A DNA stretch of 64,000 nucleotides from Eupransor demetentiae (GTDB taxonomy: Bacteria; Bacillota; Bacilli; Lactobacillales; Lactobacillaceae): positions 765,815-829,814 of the forward strand of contig NZ_CAWVOH010000001.1 of the NCBI RefSeq assembly GCF_963930865.1. The letters are read 5' to 3'. Both the position numbers and the translations under genes were made by a program. Shown piece after piece: positions 25,716-34,110 of this stretch. Position 1 is the stretch's first letter, and each line of letters begins with the position of its first letter. The notes under the pieces are model-generated. The model was not told the DNA's origin. It searched no databases and was given only the letters and a program-made list of their open reading frames with translations.

Positions 25716-27080
25716 TTAGCTGTGATTAGCTTTATTTTGACGGCGCTCGGCGCGCATTGTTTGACGCTGTTCAATTCGTCGTTCCATTTGGCGCTTACGC
25801 TTAATGGTGTTCTTAATTCGGCGCTTATAGCCCGGCTTAACCACTTTCTTCTTCTTTTTGACCATTCCAACCAATTCAGGCTCAAGCTTATTGGTCGTGG
25901 CCACACGCTGATGACGAGCATGACGATCTTTGACGTCTTGAATTTCACCGTTGCGAATCTGCTTGTTCTTGAAGTGAACCCCCATGTTTTCAACACGAGC
26001 AACCGCATCCTCTTCTTCAGGACGGTATAGCGTAATCGCCGTTCCGGACATGCCGTTTCGACCAGTCCGGCCCACACGATGCACAAAGAATTCTAGTTCG
26101 TTAGGAATTCCGTCATTAATAACGTGGGAAACACCTGGAATATCAATTCCACGAGCAGCCAAATCCGTCGCCACAACGTATTGATAATCGAGGTTCTGAA
26201 TACTTTTCATCACGCGACGGCGTTCACGTGGCGCAATATCCCCGTGAATTTCAGCCACCTTGTAACCTTCTTGGCGCAAAGTACGGGCTAATTCCTTGGC
26301 CCGTTCCTTGGTGTTAGCAAAAATCAAAGCCAGGTAAGGTTGCAAGATACCGAGTAACTGTTCAATTACCTGATCCTTGTCCTTTGACTTGGTCGAAATG
26401 AGCCAATTATCAATCGTATCCGCAATAACGGTTTCGCTTGGAATTTCTTCAAAACGTGGTTCATCCAAATACTTCTTCAAGAAAGGCTTAAGCTTAGCCG
26501 GCATTGTTGCTGAGAAAACCAAGGTCTGCAAGTCATCTGGCATGGCGCCTGCAATATAGTCAACTTCTTGCAAGAAGCCCATGTCTAGCGTCATATCAGC
26601 TTCGTCAACGACCATCGTTTTGACAGTATTAACCTTCAATACACCAGTTTCCACCAAGTCCTTAATACGGCCCGGTGTTCCGATAACAATTTGAGCCTGG
26701 TGCTTTTCAAGCTGGCGAACCTGCCGTTGCTTGTCGGTTCCACCAACGTATTCGGCAATCGTGACCTTCTCGTTGCCCATTGCATCAGAAAATTGGCGGG
26801 CAGCTTTGGTAATCTGCGCAGCCAATTCACGTGATGGCGTAGTGATGACGACCTGCGTTTCATGATCATCAACAGCCAATTGATTGAAAATCGGCACCAA
26901 AAAAGTGTGCGTTTTCCCAGAGCCAGTCTGTGACTGCCCGACCACGTCTTTGCCCTTTAAAATATCAGGAATCAAGCGCCCCTGAACTTTAGTTGGCTTA
27001 GTAAAACCAATCTTGGTCAAAGCCTCAATTACAGCCGGCTTTAAATTAAATTGTCGAAAGTGATTCGTCACTTCAGGCAT
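25716..27080 (-). CDS. DEAD-box ATP-dependent RNA helicase, CshB-like
   Basis: 454 aa. Motifs: Q-motif region GFTKPTKVQ, Walker A SQTGSGKT, PSRELAAQ, GTPGRI, DEAD box VVDEADMTLDMGF, SAT, ATDLAARGID and HRVGRTGRNG. The C-terminal about 70 residues are very basic, as in CshB-type helicases of ribosome assembly or cold response. The gene overlaps nrnA by 8 nt and is cotranscribed with it; this pairing is also known from Bacillus-like genomes. Confidence 0.93.
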   Translation of the reverse strand: MPEVTNHFRQFNLKPAVIEALTKIGFTKPTKVQGRLIPDILKGKDVVGQSQTGSGKTHTFLVPIFNQLAVDDHETQVVITTPSRELAAQITKAARQFSDAMGNEKVTIAEYVGGTDKQRQVRQLEKHQAQIVIGTPGRIKDLVETGVLKVNTVKTMVVDEADMTLDMGFLQEVDYIAGAMPDDLQTLVFSATMPAKLKPFLKKYLDEPRFEEIPSETVIADTIDNWLISTKSKDKDQVIEQLLGILQPYLALIFANTKERAKELARTLRQEGYKVAEIHGDIAPRERRRVMKSIQNLDYQYVVATDLAARGIDIPGVSHVINDGIPNELEFFVHRVGRTGRNGMSGTAITLYRPEEEDAVARVENMGVHFKNKQIRNGEIQDVKDRHARHQRVATTNKLEPELVGMVKKKKKVVKPGYKRRIKNTIKRKRQMERRIEQRQTMRAERRQNKANHS

Positions 27081-28068
27081 CGTTATCTTCCTTTACTTTT
27101 TGACTAGCTTCTTCTTTTTCAAGCGCTTGGTCAACTGTCTTAATAATCTGATCAATTTCAGCTTGGTCCTGGGCCCAAGCACCAGAGGCCATTGGATGAC
27201 CGCCACCGCCAAAGCGCTGGGCAATTTGGTTAATTGAAACTGAACGAGAGCGCATCCGCACGCGGTAGTTCCCCTCATCTTGCTCTTCAAAGATTGCCCA
27301 AGCCTTCACTCGGTCAACTCGCGCCGGCAAAGGCACGATAAATGAAGTGCCAGCATCGCCCAAATCGAACTGATGAATCAACGTTCGCGTCAAAACAACG
27401 TAGGCAAAACCCGAAGGCATAATATTCAAATGCTGCAAAACGTAGCCCGAGAACTTGGCCGCATTTTCAGAGATGGTCGTTGTGTGGTGGTAAATGGCTT
27501 GATAGTCAAAGTCATACTTAAAGAGCTCCGACACAACGCGGAATAAATTGGCATCCAAGCCATAAAGGAAGCGGCCAGTATCACCGATGATTCCAATATA
27601 GAGGTAACGAGCCGCCTTGGCGTTCATCACCACCCCTTGCTCCTTGAGGGCTTCATACCACTCGTAAATCATCACGGCTGTGGCAGGCTTTTCATCCTGA
27701 ACCCACTGCCAATCGCCGTAAGGTTCAACGTTAGGATGATGATCAATCTTAACGATTTCTAAGCCATTGCGCCAGCGCTGGTCATCGATTCGAGGGTCAT
27801 TAGCCGTATCACAGACAATGACTAAGGCCTTTTTATAGGCAGAATCGGGCACATCATCCATGAAATCGCCATCTTCACCAATCCAGGCTAAACCAGGAAT
27901 AGCTTTTCCAACCGCGTAAATCTTTTTCTCCGGGAAAGTAGCCCGCAGGATTTCCCGCAAGCCTAATTGAGAGCCATAGGCGTCAGGATCAGGCCGTTGG
28001 TGACGGTGAATAATAATCGTATCGTAACGTTTAATTTGTTCTAATATATCTTCTTGAATAGTTGTCAT
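27073..28068 (-). CDS. nrnA: DHH/DHHA1 bifunctional oligoribonuclease / pAp phosphatase
   Basis: Degrades very short RNA and 3'-phosphoadenosine-5'-phosphate. The protein has the DHH motif I variant HRHQRPDPDAYGSQ, CDTAND, the DHHPN motif (VKIDHHPN), and the C-terminal DHHA1 GGGGHPMASG. I start at the ATG at 28068, which gives the family N-terminus; a GTG 15 nt upstream is possible. Both have poor ribosome binding sites. Upstream of the DEAD-box helicase in one operon. Confidence 0.95.
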   Translation of the reverse strand: MTTIQEDILEQIKRYDTIIIHRHQRPDPDAYGSQLGLREILRATFPEKKIYAVGKAIPGLAWIGEDGDFMDDVPDSAYKKALVIVCDTANDPRIDDQRWRNGLEIVKIDHHPNVEPYGDWQWVQDEKPATAVMIYEWYEALKEQGVVMNAKAARYLYIGIIGDTGRFLYGLDANLFRVVSELFKYDFDYQAIYHHTTTISENAAKFSGYVLQHLNIMPSGFAYVVLTRTLIHQFDLGDAGTSFIVPLPARVDRVKAWAIFEEQDEGNYRVRMRSRSVSINQIAQRFGGGGHPMASGAWAQDQAEIDQIIKTVDQALEKEEASQKVKEDNDA

Positions 28069-28113
28069 AACTTTATCTTTCACTTTAAATTCTTAACTGT
28101 CCCCTACGAGTCC

Positions 28114-28119
28114 ATTATA
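28114..28119 (-). promoter_or_regulatory. -10 box of nrnA operon
   Basis: Perfect TATAAT on the minus strand, 45 nt before the nrnA start; TTGATA is present upstream but at a short 14-nt spacing, so the -35 is uncertain. Confidence 0.45.
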
Positions 28120-28142
28120 CACCCGCGACGAGTTATCAAACA

Positions 28143-29240
28143 CTAGTTGGGTAAATCAAACAAGGACACAGGATCAAAACTTTTACTTTCAATATTACTA
28201 AAAGAAATTCCGAGCAAGCGTATTGAAAAAGGTTCGTCCACATTTTCTTCAAAAATGTTTTCAGCCGCTTGCACCATCGCACCAACTTCCAAGGGCCAAA
28301 CAGCCGATTGGGTGATGGAACGGGTAATCGTCTGATAATTATCTAGACGAATCTTAACATTCAGAGTACGAGCAGCAAAATTCTTACTTTGCATCTTGGC
28401 GCTAACCTGTTCGGCTAAACGACGAAAATGCGTATTCACAGCGGTCATATCATGCAAAGGCTGGTCAAAAGTCGCTTCTTTTCCAACCGATTGACGCTGG
28501 CGCTGCCAGGCGACTTGGCCAAAGTGCACGCCGCGTGCTTGCCAGTAGAGGACATCCCCTAACTTGCCAAAGAGTGCCCGCAGTTCATCCAGCGTTAGAG
28601 CACGCAACTGCCGCCCCGTCTCTACACCCAGTTTAGCAAACTTTTCCTGGCCCCGTCGACCCACTCCACGAAATGAAGCAATCGGCAAAGCGTCCATGAA
28701 AGCCTGCGCTTGCTGTGGGTCAATGACCGTCACACCATTGGGCTTGTTATAGCCCGACCCCAGCTTGGCTAATAACTTATTGTACGAAACCCCGACGGAA
28801 CTGGTTAATTTTGTTTCTTTTAAAATTCGGTGTCGAATTTCAGCGGCAACTGCCGCGCCACTGTGGGGATTATCCGTAATATCCAGGTAGGCCTCATCCA
28901 GTGCGACTGGTTCAATTTTGGGCGTAAACTCATGAAAAATAGTGTGAATTTGGTTCGAAATGCGGCGGTATTTATCGAAATCTGGTCGGACAAAAACTGC
29001 ATCCGGTGCCAAACGCTTCGCTTCCATGGCCGACATGGCCGAATGAATGCCAAACTGTCGGGCCTGATAATTAGCCGTCGCCACGACCCCATGGCCATGC
29101 GATTCGAGCGGGTCACGAGCAATAACCACTGCTTTACCCTTCAAATTTGGATTGTCCCGCATTTCAATTTGGGCATAGAAGGCATCAAGATCGACATGCA
29201 AGATCTTTCGGTCATCAACTGCCTTTAAAAATTCTGCCAT
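28143..29240 (-). CDS. dinB: DNA polymerase IV
   Basis: Y-family translesion polymerase. The 365-aa protein has ILHVDLDAFYAQIE with the first metal ligands, ALDEAYLDIT with the second acidic pair, SVGVSYNKLLAKLGSGYNKP and the GVGRRGQEKF helix-hairpin-helix region. The ATG at 29240 has GGAGA 6 nt upstream; upstream in-frame codons run through the rplS terminator and are not coding. No SOS box lies in front of it. Confidence 0.95.
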   Translation of the reverse strand: MAEFLKAVDDRKILHVDLDAFYAQIEMRDNPNLKGKAVVIARDPLESHGHGVVATANYQARQFGIHSAMSAMEAKRLAPDAVFVRPDFDKYRRISNQIHTIFHEFTPKIEPVALDEAYLDITDNPHSGAAVAAEIRHRILKETKLTSSVGVSYNKLLAKLGSGYNKPNGVTVIDPQQAQAFMDALPIASFRGVGRRGQEKFAKLGVETGRQLRALTLDELRALFGKLGDVLYWQARGVHFGQVAWQRQRQSVGKEATFDQPLHDMTAVNTHFRRLAEQVSAKMQSKNFAARTLNVKIRLDNYQTITRSITQSAVWPLEVGAMVQAAENIFEENVDEPFSIRLLGISFSNIESKSFDPVSLFDLPN

Positions 29241-29257
29241 CACCATTCTCCAAAAAT

Positions 29258-29288
29258 AAAAAAACCCTCCCTGAAAAGGAGGATTTTT
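29258..29288 (-). terminator. rplS terminator
   Basis: CCTCC / GGAGG stem with a T-run on the minus strand (A-run at 29258-29265). The right arm lies near the rplS stop; dinB starts directly after it. Confidence 0.8.
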
Positions 29289-29292
29289 AGTA

Positions 29293-29652
29293 TCAGATGT
29301 CTTGACGACGTTCCTTGATACGAGCAGCCTTACCTTGCAATGAGCGAAGGTAGTAAAGCTTTGCACGACGAACGCGTCCCAAACGAGTAACTTCAATCTT
29401 AGCAACTCGTGGTGAGTGCAATGGGAAAGTACGTTCCACACCAACACCAGAAGAAACCTTACGAACAGTGTAAGTAGTCTGGATACCAGTACCCTTACGC
29501 TTGATCACAACTCCTTCAAACAACTGAACACGTTCACGTTCACCTTCGACGATCATGGCGTGAACTCGAACAGAGTCCCCTGCACGAAAGTCAGGAACAT
29601 CAGAACGGATCTGAGTTGAAGTAACTTTTTCTAAAATACTATTTTGACGCAT
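29293..29652 (-). CDS. rplS: 50S ribosomal protein L19
   Basis: 119-aa ribosomal protein with FRAGDSVRVHAMI, ERVQLFEGVVI, GVGVERTFPLHSP and RRAKLYYLRSLQGKAARIKE, a full-length match to the family. It has its own promoter and a structured leader; trmD and rimM are not next to it. Confidence 0.98.
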   Translation of the reverse strand: MRQNSILEKVTSTQIRSDVPDFRAGDSVRVHAMIVEGERERVQLFEGVVIKRKGTGIQTTYTVRKVSSGVGVERTFPLHSPRVAKIEVTRLGRVRRAKLYYLRSLQGKAARIKERRQDI

Positions 29653-29737
29653 GTCATTCTCCTAATCGACAATCGTACACTTGCCCGCAGACTTAATCGC
29701 ACAGAGGATTATCGTTAATTAATGGCTGTATCAGCCG
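29653..29737 (-). promoter_or_regulatory. rplS 5' leader with hairpin
   Basis: About 85 nt between the predicted start site and the ATG. The 5' end carries the hairpin GGCTG-ATA-CAGCC (29723-29735). L19 mRNA leaders with conserved structure are known in Bacillales; I cannot confirm that this one belongs to that family. Confidence 0.4.
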
Positions 29738-29743
29738 GTTACT

Positions 29744-29772
29744 ATGATAACAAATTCAGCTCTTGCTGTCCA
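29744..29772 (-). promoter_or_regulatory. rplS promoter
   Basis: TGGACA (29772-29767), a 17-nt spacer and TATCAT (29749-29744) on the minus strand, starting immediately after the pgm stop codon. Confidence 0.65.
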
Positions 29773-31476
29773 TCAGTTTTTAATGGCCTGGTCAAATTCA
29801 GCCTGAATCTGCTTCAATTGATGATCGGCAGCTTCAGCCGAATCAGAAACAACCCCGACATAGAGCTTGAGCTTTGGCTCCGTACCAGATGGACGCAAGG
29901 CCACCCAAGAACCGTCGGCTAGCCAATACTTCAAGACATTGGCTTGAGGCTGGCTCAAAGGCTTTTCTTCACCATTCCGGTCAAACTCTAAACCTTGTTG
30001 GAAATCTTGCACGGCGATAACCGGCTGACCAACAATGGTAGTCAAACGTTCCTTGCGCATCTTCGTCATGATATCAGCCATTTCTTGATGACCATTCATG
30101 CCAGGGAATTCAAAACTCGTCGTCTTTTCTTCAAAGTAACCATACTTTTCGAAAAGTTCGTCCAAGCCATCGGCGAAAGTCTGGCCAATCGACTTGTAGT
30201 AAGCAGCCAATTCAGCAAAGAGCACCAAGGCTTGAATGGCATCCTTATCATGGGCAAAAGGCTTAATCAAGTAGCCATAACTCTCTTCAAAACCAAAGAG
30301 GAATTGGTAATCCCCGGTTGCTTCGAAGCGGTCAATCATGGCTGCAATGTACTTAAAGCCAGTCAAGACATCAAAAGTTGCCACGCCATAACTCTTAGCA
30401 ATTTGTTGGGCAAAAGTTGACGAGACAATTGAAGTAACAATGGCGCCGTTTTCAGGTAAAGTCTTGGTCCGCTTCTTAGCGCTCAAGAGGTAGTGAACCA
30501 TTAAGGCAGCGATTTGGTTTCCCGTCAAAAGCTTGTAAGAACCGTCGGACAAACGCACCGCAGCGCCCATTCGGTCAGCATCAGGGTCGGTTGCCACCAC
30601 CATGTCAGCACCTTCGCGCTTGGCATATTCAATCCCGAGTGCCATGGCACCAGGATCTTCAGGATTAGGCTTTTTAACCGTTGGAAAATCACCATCCAAA
30701 ACCGCTTGTTCCTTAACAATGGTGTAATTCGTGAAGCCAGCTTGCTTCAAAGCCTTTTCACCAATGTATTGGCCGGTTCCGTGCAGGGGTGAATAGACAA
30801 ACTTCACTTGCTTGCTTTCCTTAGCCACCAAGTCATGGTCAACCGTAACGGTCTTCACTTCAGCCAAGTAGGCATTATCCAACTCGTCGTCAACCATCGT
30901 CACGTGGCGGCGGGTCTTGTCGAGTTGAATGTGGAATGGATCCGTAATTTTTGCTCGTTCATCCAAAACTGCCTGAACGGCTGATGGAATCATCTGTCCA
31001 CCATCTTCGCCATATACCTTGTAGCCATTGTCCTGCTTAGGATTGTGCGAAGCCGTAATCATAATTCCGGCAAAAGCCTTCTTGTAACGAACTGAGAAGG
31101 AAAGCTCAGGTGTTGGTCGCAAAGAAGTAAACAAGAAGACTTGAATACCATGCGCTGACAAAACTTCGGCAGCATTTTCAGCGAATTCCTGCGAGTGATG
31201 ACGGGAATCAAAGGAAATCACCACACCCCGCTTTTTAGCTGTTTCGCCTTGCTGATCAATATAATTTGCCAATGCCTCAGTCACTTGACAAACAGTAAAA
31301 ATATTCATCCGGTTGGTACCGGGTCCCATTTGACCACGCATTCCAGCCGTCCCAAAGGATAAGTTCTGGTAAAAGGCATCTTCGAGCTCAGCCGGCGTCG
31401 CCTGACTCATTTCCTTAGCTAAATCAGCTGGCAAATCAGCCTGCTGCCATTGTTGGATTAGTTCTTGTGAAGACAT
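29773..31476 (-). CDS. pgm: Phosphoglucomutase / phosphomannomutase family
   Basis: Alpha-D-phosphohexomutase that interconverts glucose-1-P and glucose-6-P, which feeds GalU in the same window. The 567-aa protein has GTAGMRGQMGPGTNRMN, the phosphoserine loop GIMITASHNPKQDNGYKVYG, metal loop DPDADRMG, sugar loop GFEESYGYL and the C-terminal RPSGTEPKLKLY. Bacillus PgcA-like in length. Downstream of dedA on the same strand with a 19-nt gap. Confidence 0.96.
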   Translation of the reverse strand: MSSQELIQQWQQADLPADLAKEMSQATPAELEDAFYQNLSFGTAGMRGQMGPGTNRMNIFTVCQVTEALANYIDQQGETAKKRGVVISFDSRHHSQEFAENAAEVLSAHGIQVFLFTSLRPTPELSFSVRYKKAFAGIMITASHNPKQDNGYKVYGEDGGQMIPSAVQAVLDERAKITDPFHIQLDKTRRHVTMVDDELDNAYLAEVKTVTVDHDLVAKESKQVKFVYSPLHGTGQYIGEKALKQAGFTNYTIVKEQAVLDGDFPTVKKPNPEDPGAMALGIEYAKREGADMVVATDPDADRMGAAVRLSDGSYKLLTGNQIAALMVHYLLSAKKRTKTLPENGAIVTSIVSSTFAQQIAKSYGVATFDVLTGFKYIAAMIDRFEATGDYQFLFGFEESYGYLIKPFAHDKDAIQALVLFAELAAYYKSIGQTFADGLDELFEKYGYFEEKTTSFEFPGMNGHQEMADIMTKMRKERLTTIVGQPVIAVQDFQQGLEFDRNGEEKPLSQPQANVLKYWLADGSWVALRPSGTEPKLKLYVGVVSDSAEAADHQLKQIQAEFDQAIKN

Positions 31477-31495
31477 GCATTACTCCTCAAAATGA

Positions 31496-32146
31496 TTATT
31501 TCGTTAATAAGTCTAGAATATACTGGCGAAAAGCCGGGTGTCGCAGCGTAAAAATCACAACAATCGCGCCGACGACAATCAGTCCAATCAACCACTCTGT
31601 TGGTAATTCCAAATGACCCGCGTAATAGCCAATTGAGACCATGACTGTTGACCAAAGAAAACTGGCAAAAAGCGCCATTTTCACATAGGAATGAAAGGCC
31701 AGCCCCAAGCGATGCGCAACCAAGGGTACGATTGTTCGAACAAAGGGAATGAACCGTCCAAGCACCAAGAAGAGCAACCAGCGGCGTGGATGTAAATTAT
31801 CAGCAACCTTGCTAGCAAATTCACCATTCAAATGCTTTCTTAGAAAAGGAATTCGATCCAACTGCTTAACAATAAAGGCCCCAAACCAATAGTTAACCGA
31901 ATCACCAAGCACGGAAGCCGTCCCAAATACCAGAATTAAAATTAGCAATTCTGAAAGGGAGTGGTGCATACCGGCAATTCCAGCTGCTGTCATGACCAAG
32001 GCATCGGCGGGAATGAAGCCCGTGACGATCCCACCAGTTTCGATGAATATTAATAGGAATAAAATTGTGTATTCCGCCAGTGTAAACTGGGTCGAATTGG
32101 AGACGACATGGCTGACAAAGTTGGAAAAAATACCAAGTGTTACGAT
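31496..32146 (-). CDS. DedA family membrane protein with a probable non-canonical ATC start
   Basis: DedA/SNARE-associated proteins are undecaprenyl-phosphate or other lipid flippases and transporters. Conserved features are visible: IETGGIVTGFIPADALVMTAAG, GDSVNYWFG, and RFIPFVRTIVPLVAHR, followed by hydrophobic segments. The only ATG/GTG/TTG candidate upstream of or near this block is the TTG at 31999 (then ATG at 31993), which cuts into the conserved core and removes the first hydrophobic helix. The open frame continues upstream to 32146, where the ATC codon is preceded by AAAGGGG at 7-nt spacing and overlaps the udg stop. This gives 216 aa, the family length. The ATC start is an inference. 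Confidence 0.7.
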   Translation of the reverse strand: MVTLGIFSNFVSHVVSNSTQFTLAEYTILFLLIFIETGGIVTGFIPADALVMTAAGIAGMHHSLSELLILILVFGTASVLGDSVNYWFGAFIVKQLDRIPFLRKHLNGEFASKVADNLHPRRWLLFLVLGRFIPFVRTIVPLVAHRLGLAFHSYVKMALFASFLWSTVMVSIGYYAGHLELPTEWLIGLIVVGAIVVIFTLRHPAFRQYILDLLTK

Positions 32147-32733
32147 GGCGTAACCCCTTTCTGGATGTCCTTAACCTCAGCTTGCAAACGAGGAATTACC
32201 TCCTTTTCAAACCAAGGATTGCGTTTTAACCAAATGTTATTACGTGGTGAAGGATGAACAATTGGAAGATACTTGGGCAAGTAATGCCGAAAATCTTTGA
32301 TTACATCCGTCGTCCTGACCTTCGGTGCCAAATGCAAGTAGTAACGCTGCGCATAAGACCCAATCAAGATAATCAACTGAATGTTAGGCATCTTGGCCAT
32401 AAGCTTAGGATGCCATTTTTCAGCAAACTCCTTGCGGGGAGGCTTATCCCCACTCTTGGCTTTGCCGGGATAATAACAATCCATTGGCAAGACCGCAAAG
32501 AGCCCTGAATTATAGAAGGTATCGTGGTCAACGCCGAGCCATTCACGCAAGCGATCACCCGACGCATCATTCCACATGATGCCCGTTTCCTGGACCTTGC
32601 GTCCGGGAGCCTGTCCAACAATCAGAATCTTAGCACGTGGATCAACCCAGTAAATGGGCTTCAAGCCCTCTTTAGTAAATTCCGCGTTCATCGGATCCGC
32701 TTCAATTTCGTCTTGCAAAATTAACTTCGACAT
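32140..32733 (-). CDS. Uracil-DNA glycosylase family protein
   Basis: 197 aa with the family N-terminal active-site block VGQAPGRKVQETG, a central YPGKAKSGDKPP and the C-terminal HPSPRN motif. This is the broad family 4/5-like uracil-DNA glycosylase fold common in lactobacilli, distinct from Ung. It removes uracil or related lesions from DNA by inference. Its stop overlaps the proposed dedA start. Confidence 0.88.
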   Translation of the reverse strand: MSKLILQDEIEADPMNAEFTKEGLKPIYWVDPRAKILIVGQAPGRKVQETGIMWNDASGDRLREWLGVDHDTFYNSGLFAVLPMDCYYPGKAKSGDKPPRKEFAEKWHPKLMAKMPNIQLIILIGSYAQRYYLHLAPKVRTTDVIKDFRHYLPKYLPIVHPSPRNNIWLKRNPWFEKEVIPRLQAEVKDIQKGVTPS

Positions 32734-32784
32734 TTGTACCTTACCCTTCCTTTATTAAATGATTATAAATACCTAACGGCTTCT

Positions 32785-32813
32785 ATTATAGTTTACGAAT
32801 TAACCCCTTCCAA
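32785..32813 (-). promoter_or_regulatory. Promoter of udg-dedA-pgm
   Basis: TTGGAA (32813-32808), a 17-nt spacer and TATAAT (32790-32785) on the minus strand, 52 nt before the udg start. It is back to back with the mannitol dehydrogenase promoter. Confidence 0.7.
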
Positions 32814-32835
32814 GTCTTATTAAAAATAAAGGTAC

Positions 32836-32864
32836 TTTACATGCGCAATTGATTTTGTTATATT
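32836..32864 (+). promoter_or_regulatory. Promoter P1 of the mannitol dehydrogenase operon
   Basis: TTTACA (32836-32841), a 17-nt spacer and TATATT (32859-32864). The expected start is near 32871, inside the cre site, giving a leader of about 220 nt. Confidence 0.6.
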
Positions 32865-32867
32865 CTA

Positions 32868-32885
32868 ACTGAAAGCGCTTTCAGT
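32868..32885 (+). promoter_or_regulatory. Perfect cre palindrome (CcpA site)
   Basis: ACTGAAAGCGCTTTCAGT is an 18-bp perfect palindrome that matches the catabolite-responsive element consensus. It sits directly on the P1 start site, where CcpA-HPr(Ser-P) would repress. HprK, which makes HPr(Ser-P), is encoded at 40226-41194. Confidence 0.85.
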
Positions 32886-33012
32886 ATCAATAAGAAAGGA
32901 AGATGCGAGCTTAATTTTTTAATTTATAAGGCGACTTTGCTCATTTATTAGCTTGTTAGAATTTCACAAGAAACCTTTATATTACAAGGGATTTACAAAT
33001 TAAAAAAAATGA

Positions 33013-33041
33013 TTGACATTACTTTGTTCGAGCTTTAACAT
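33013..33041 (+). promoter_or_regulatory. Promoter P2 of the mannitol dehydrogenase operon
   Basis: Consensus TTGACA (33013-33018), a 17-nt spacer and TAACAT (33036-33041). The start would be near 33048, giving a short leader of about 43 nt and escaping the upstream cre site. The stretch 32886-33012 between the two promoters is AT-rich and holds no gene that I can support. Confidence 0.65.
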
Positions 33042-33090
33042 ATAGAGCGTAATGAAATTACTAACGATATATTCGTAAAGGAGAATGTTC

Positions 33091-34107
33091 ATGAAAGCAT
33101 TAGTTTTAACTGGTAAGAAGCAACTTGAATTGCAAGATATCGAGAAGCCTGAAGTAAAGCCTAACGAGGTTTTGATTCACACTGCCTTTGCAGGTATTTG
33201 TGGTACTGACCACGCCTTGTACGCTGGTGAACCAGGATCAGCTGACGCCGTTCCCCCAATCGTTTTGGGACACGAAAACTCAGGTGTTGTTGCTGAAATC
33301 GGTTCAGAAGTAACAAACGTTAAGGTTGGTGACCGCGTCACTGTTGACCCTAACATCTACTGTGGACAGTGCAAGTACTGCCACACTGGTCGTCCTGAAT
33401 TGTGTGAGCACTTGTCAGCCGTTGGTGTTACTCGTAACGGTGGTTTCGAAGATTACTTCACTGCCCCTGCTACTGTTGTTTACCCAATTCCTGACAACGT
33501 TGACTTGAAGTCAGCTGCCATCGTTGAACCAATTTCATGTGCCGTTCACGGTATGAAGTTGTTGAAGCCATCACCATACCAAAAGGCTTTGGTTATCGGT
33601 GACGGATTCATGGGTGAATTGTTCGTTCAAATCCTTCAAGCTTACGGTATCCACCAAGTTGACTTGGCTGGTATCGTTGACGAAAAGTTGAAGATGAACA
33701 AGGACCAATTCGGTGTTGTTAACACTTACAACACTAAGAATGGTGACAAGGTTCCTGCCGGCGAATATGACATGGTTATCGAAGCCGTTGGTTTGCCACA
33801 AACTCAAGAATTGGCTGTTGAATCATCAGCCCGTGGTGGACAAGTTTTGATGTTCGGTGTTGGTGGACCTGACGCTAAGTTCGAAATGAACACTTACGAA
33901 GTCTTCCAAAAGGAATTGACTATCCAAGGTTCATTCATCAACCCTAACGCCTTCGAAGATTCATTGGCCTTGTTGTCATCTGGAAAGTTGAACGTAAAGC
34001 CATTGATGTCACACGAATTGGACTACAACCAAGTTGACGACTTCGTTAACGGACGTCTTGGTGTTGTTTCAAAGGCTGTTGTTAAGGTTGGCGGCGAAGA
34101 GGCTTAA
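33091..34107 (+). CDS. Mannitol 2-dehydrogenase, zinc-dependent MDR family
   Basis: Reduces fructose to mannitol with NAD(P)H, the main way heterofermentative lactic acid bacteria use fructose as electron sink. The 338-aa protein closely resembles the Leuconostoc enzyme: MKALVLTGKKQLELQ, catalytic zinc GICGTDHALYAG and GHENSG, structural zinc CGQCKYCHTGRPELC, and NAD fold ALVIGDGFMGELFVQ. AAAGGAG is 7 nt before the ATG at 33091; an ATG 6 nt upstream would be too close. Codon use is extreme (Leu almost only TTG or CTT, Val GTT, Pro CCA/CCT, Lys AAG), unlike its neighbours, a mark of very high expression. Confidence 0.93.
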   Translation: MKALVLTGKKQLELQDIEKPEVKPNEVLIHTAFAGICGTDHALYAGEPGSADAVPPIVLGHENSGVVAEIGSEVTNVKVGDRVTVDPNIYCGQCKYCHTGRPELCEHLSAVGVTRNGGFEDYFTAPATVVYPIPDNVDLKSAAIVEPISCAVHGMKLLKPSPYQKALVIGDGFMGELFVQILQAYGIHQVDLAGIVDEKLKMNKDQFGVVNTYNTKNGDKVPAGEYDMVIEAVGLPQTQELAVESSARGGQVLMFGVGGPDAKFEMNTYEVFQKELTIQGSFINPNAFEDSLALLSSGKLNVKPLMSHELDYNQVDDFVNGRLGVVSKAVVKVGGEEA

Positions 34108-34110
34108 TTT

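Noticed and set aside
29241..29447. N-terminal extension of dinB by about 69 residues
   Set aside because: It would run through the rplS terminator and rplS itself in another frame, and GGAGA clearly precedes the ATG at 29240.
32886..33012. Tiny frame ATGCGAGCTTAA after AAAGGAAG in the mannitol dehydrogenase leader
   Set aside because: Only three codons; a leader-peptide role is conceivable but there is no codon pattern or terminator to support attenuation.
33085..33090. ATG at 33085 as start of mannitol dehydrogenase
   Set aside because: It is only 1 nt from AAAGGAG; the ATG at 33091 has correct spacing and gives the known family N-terminus.
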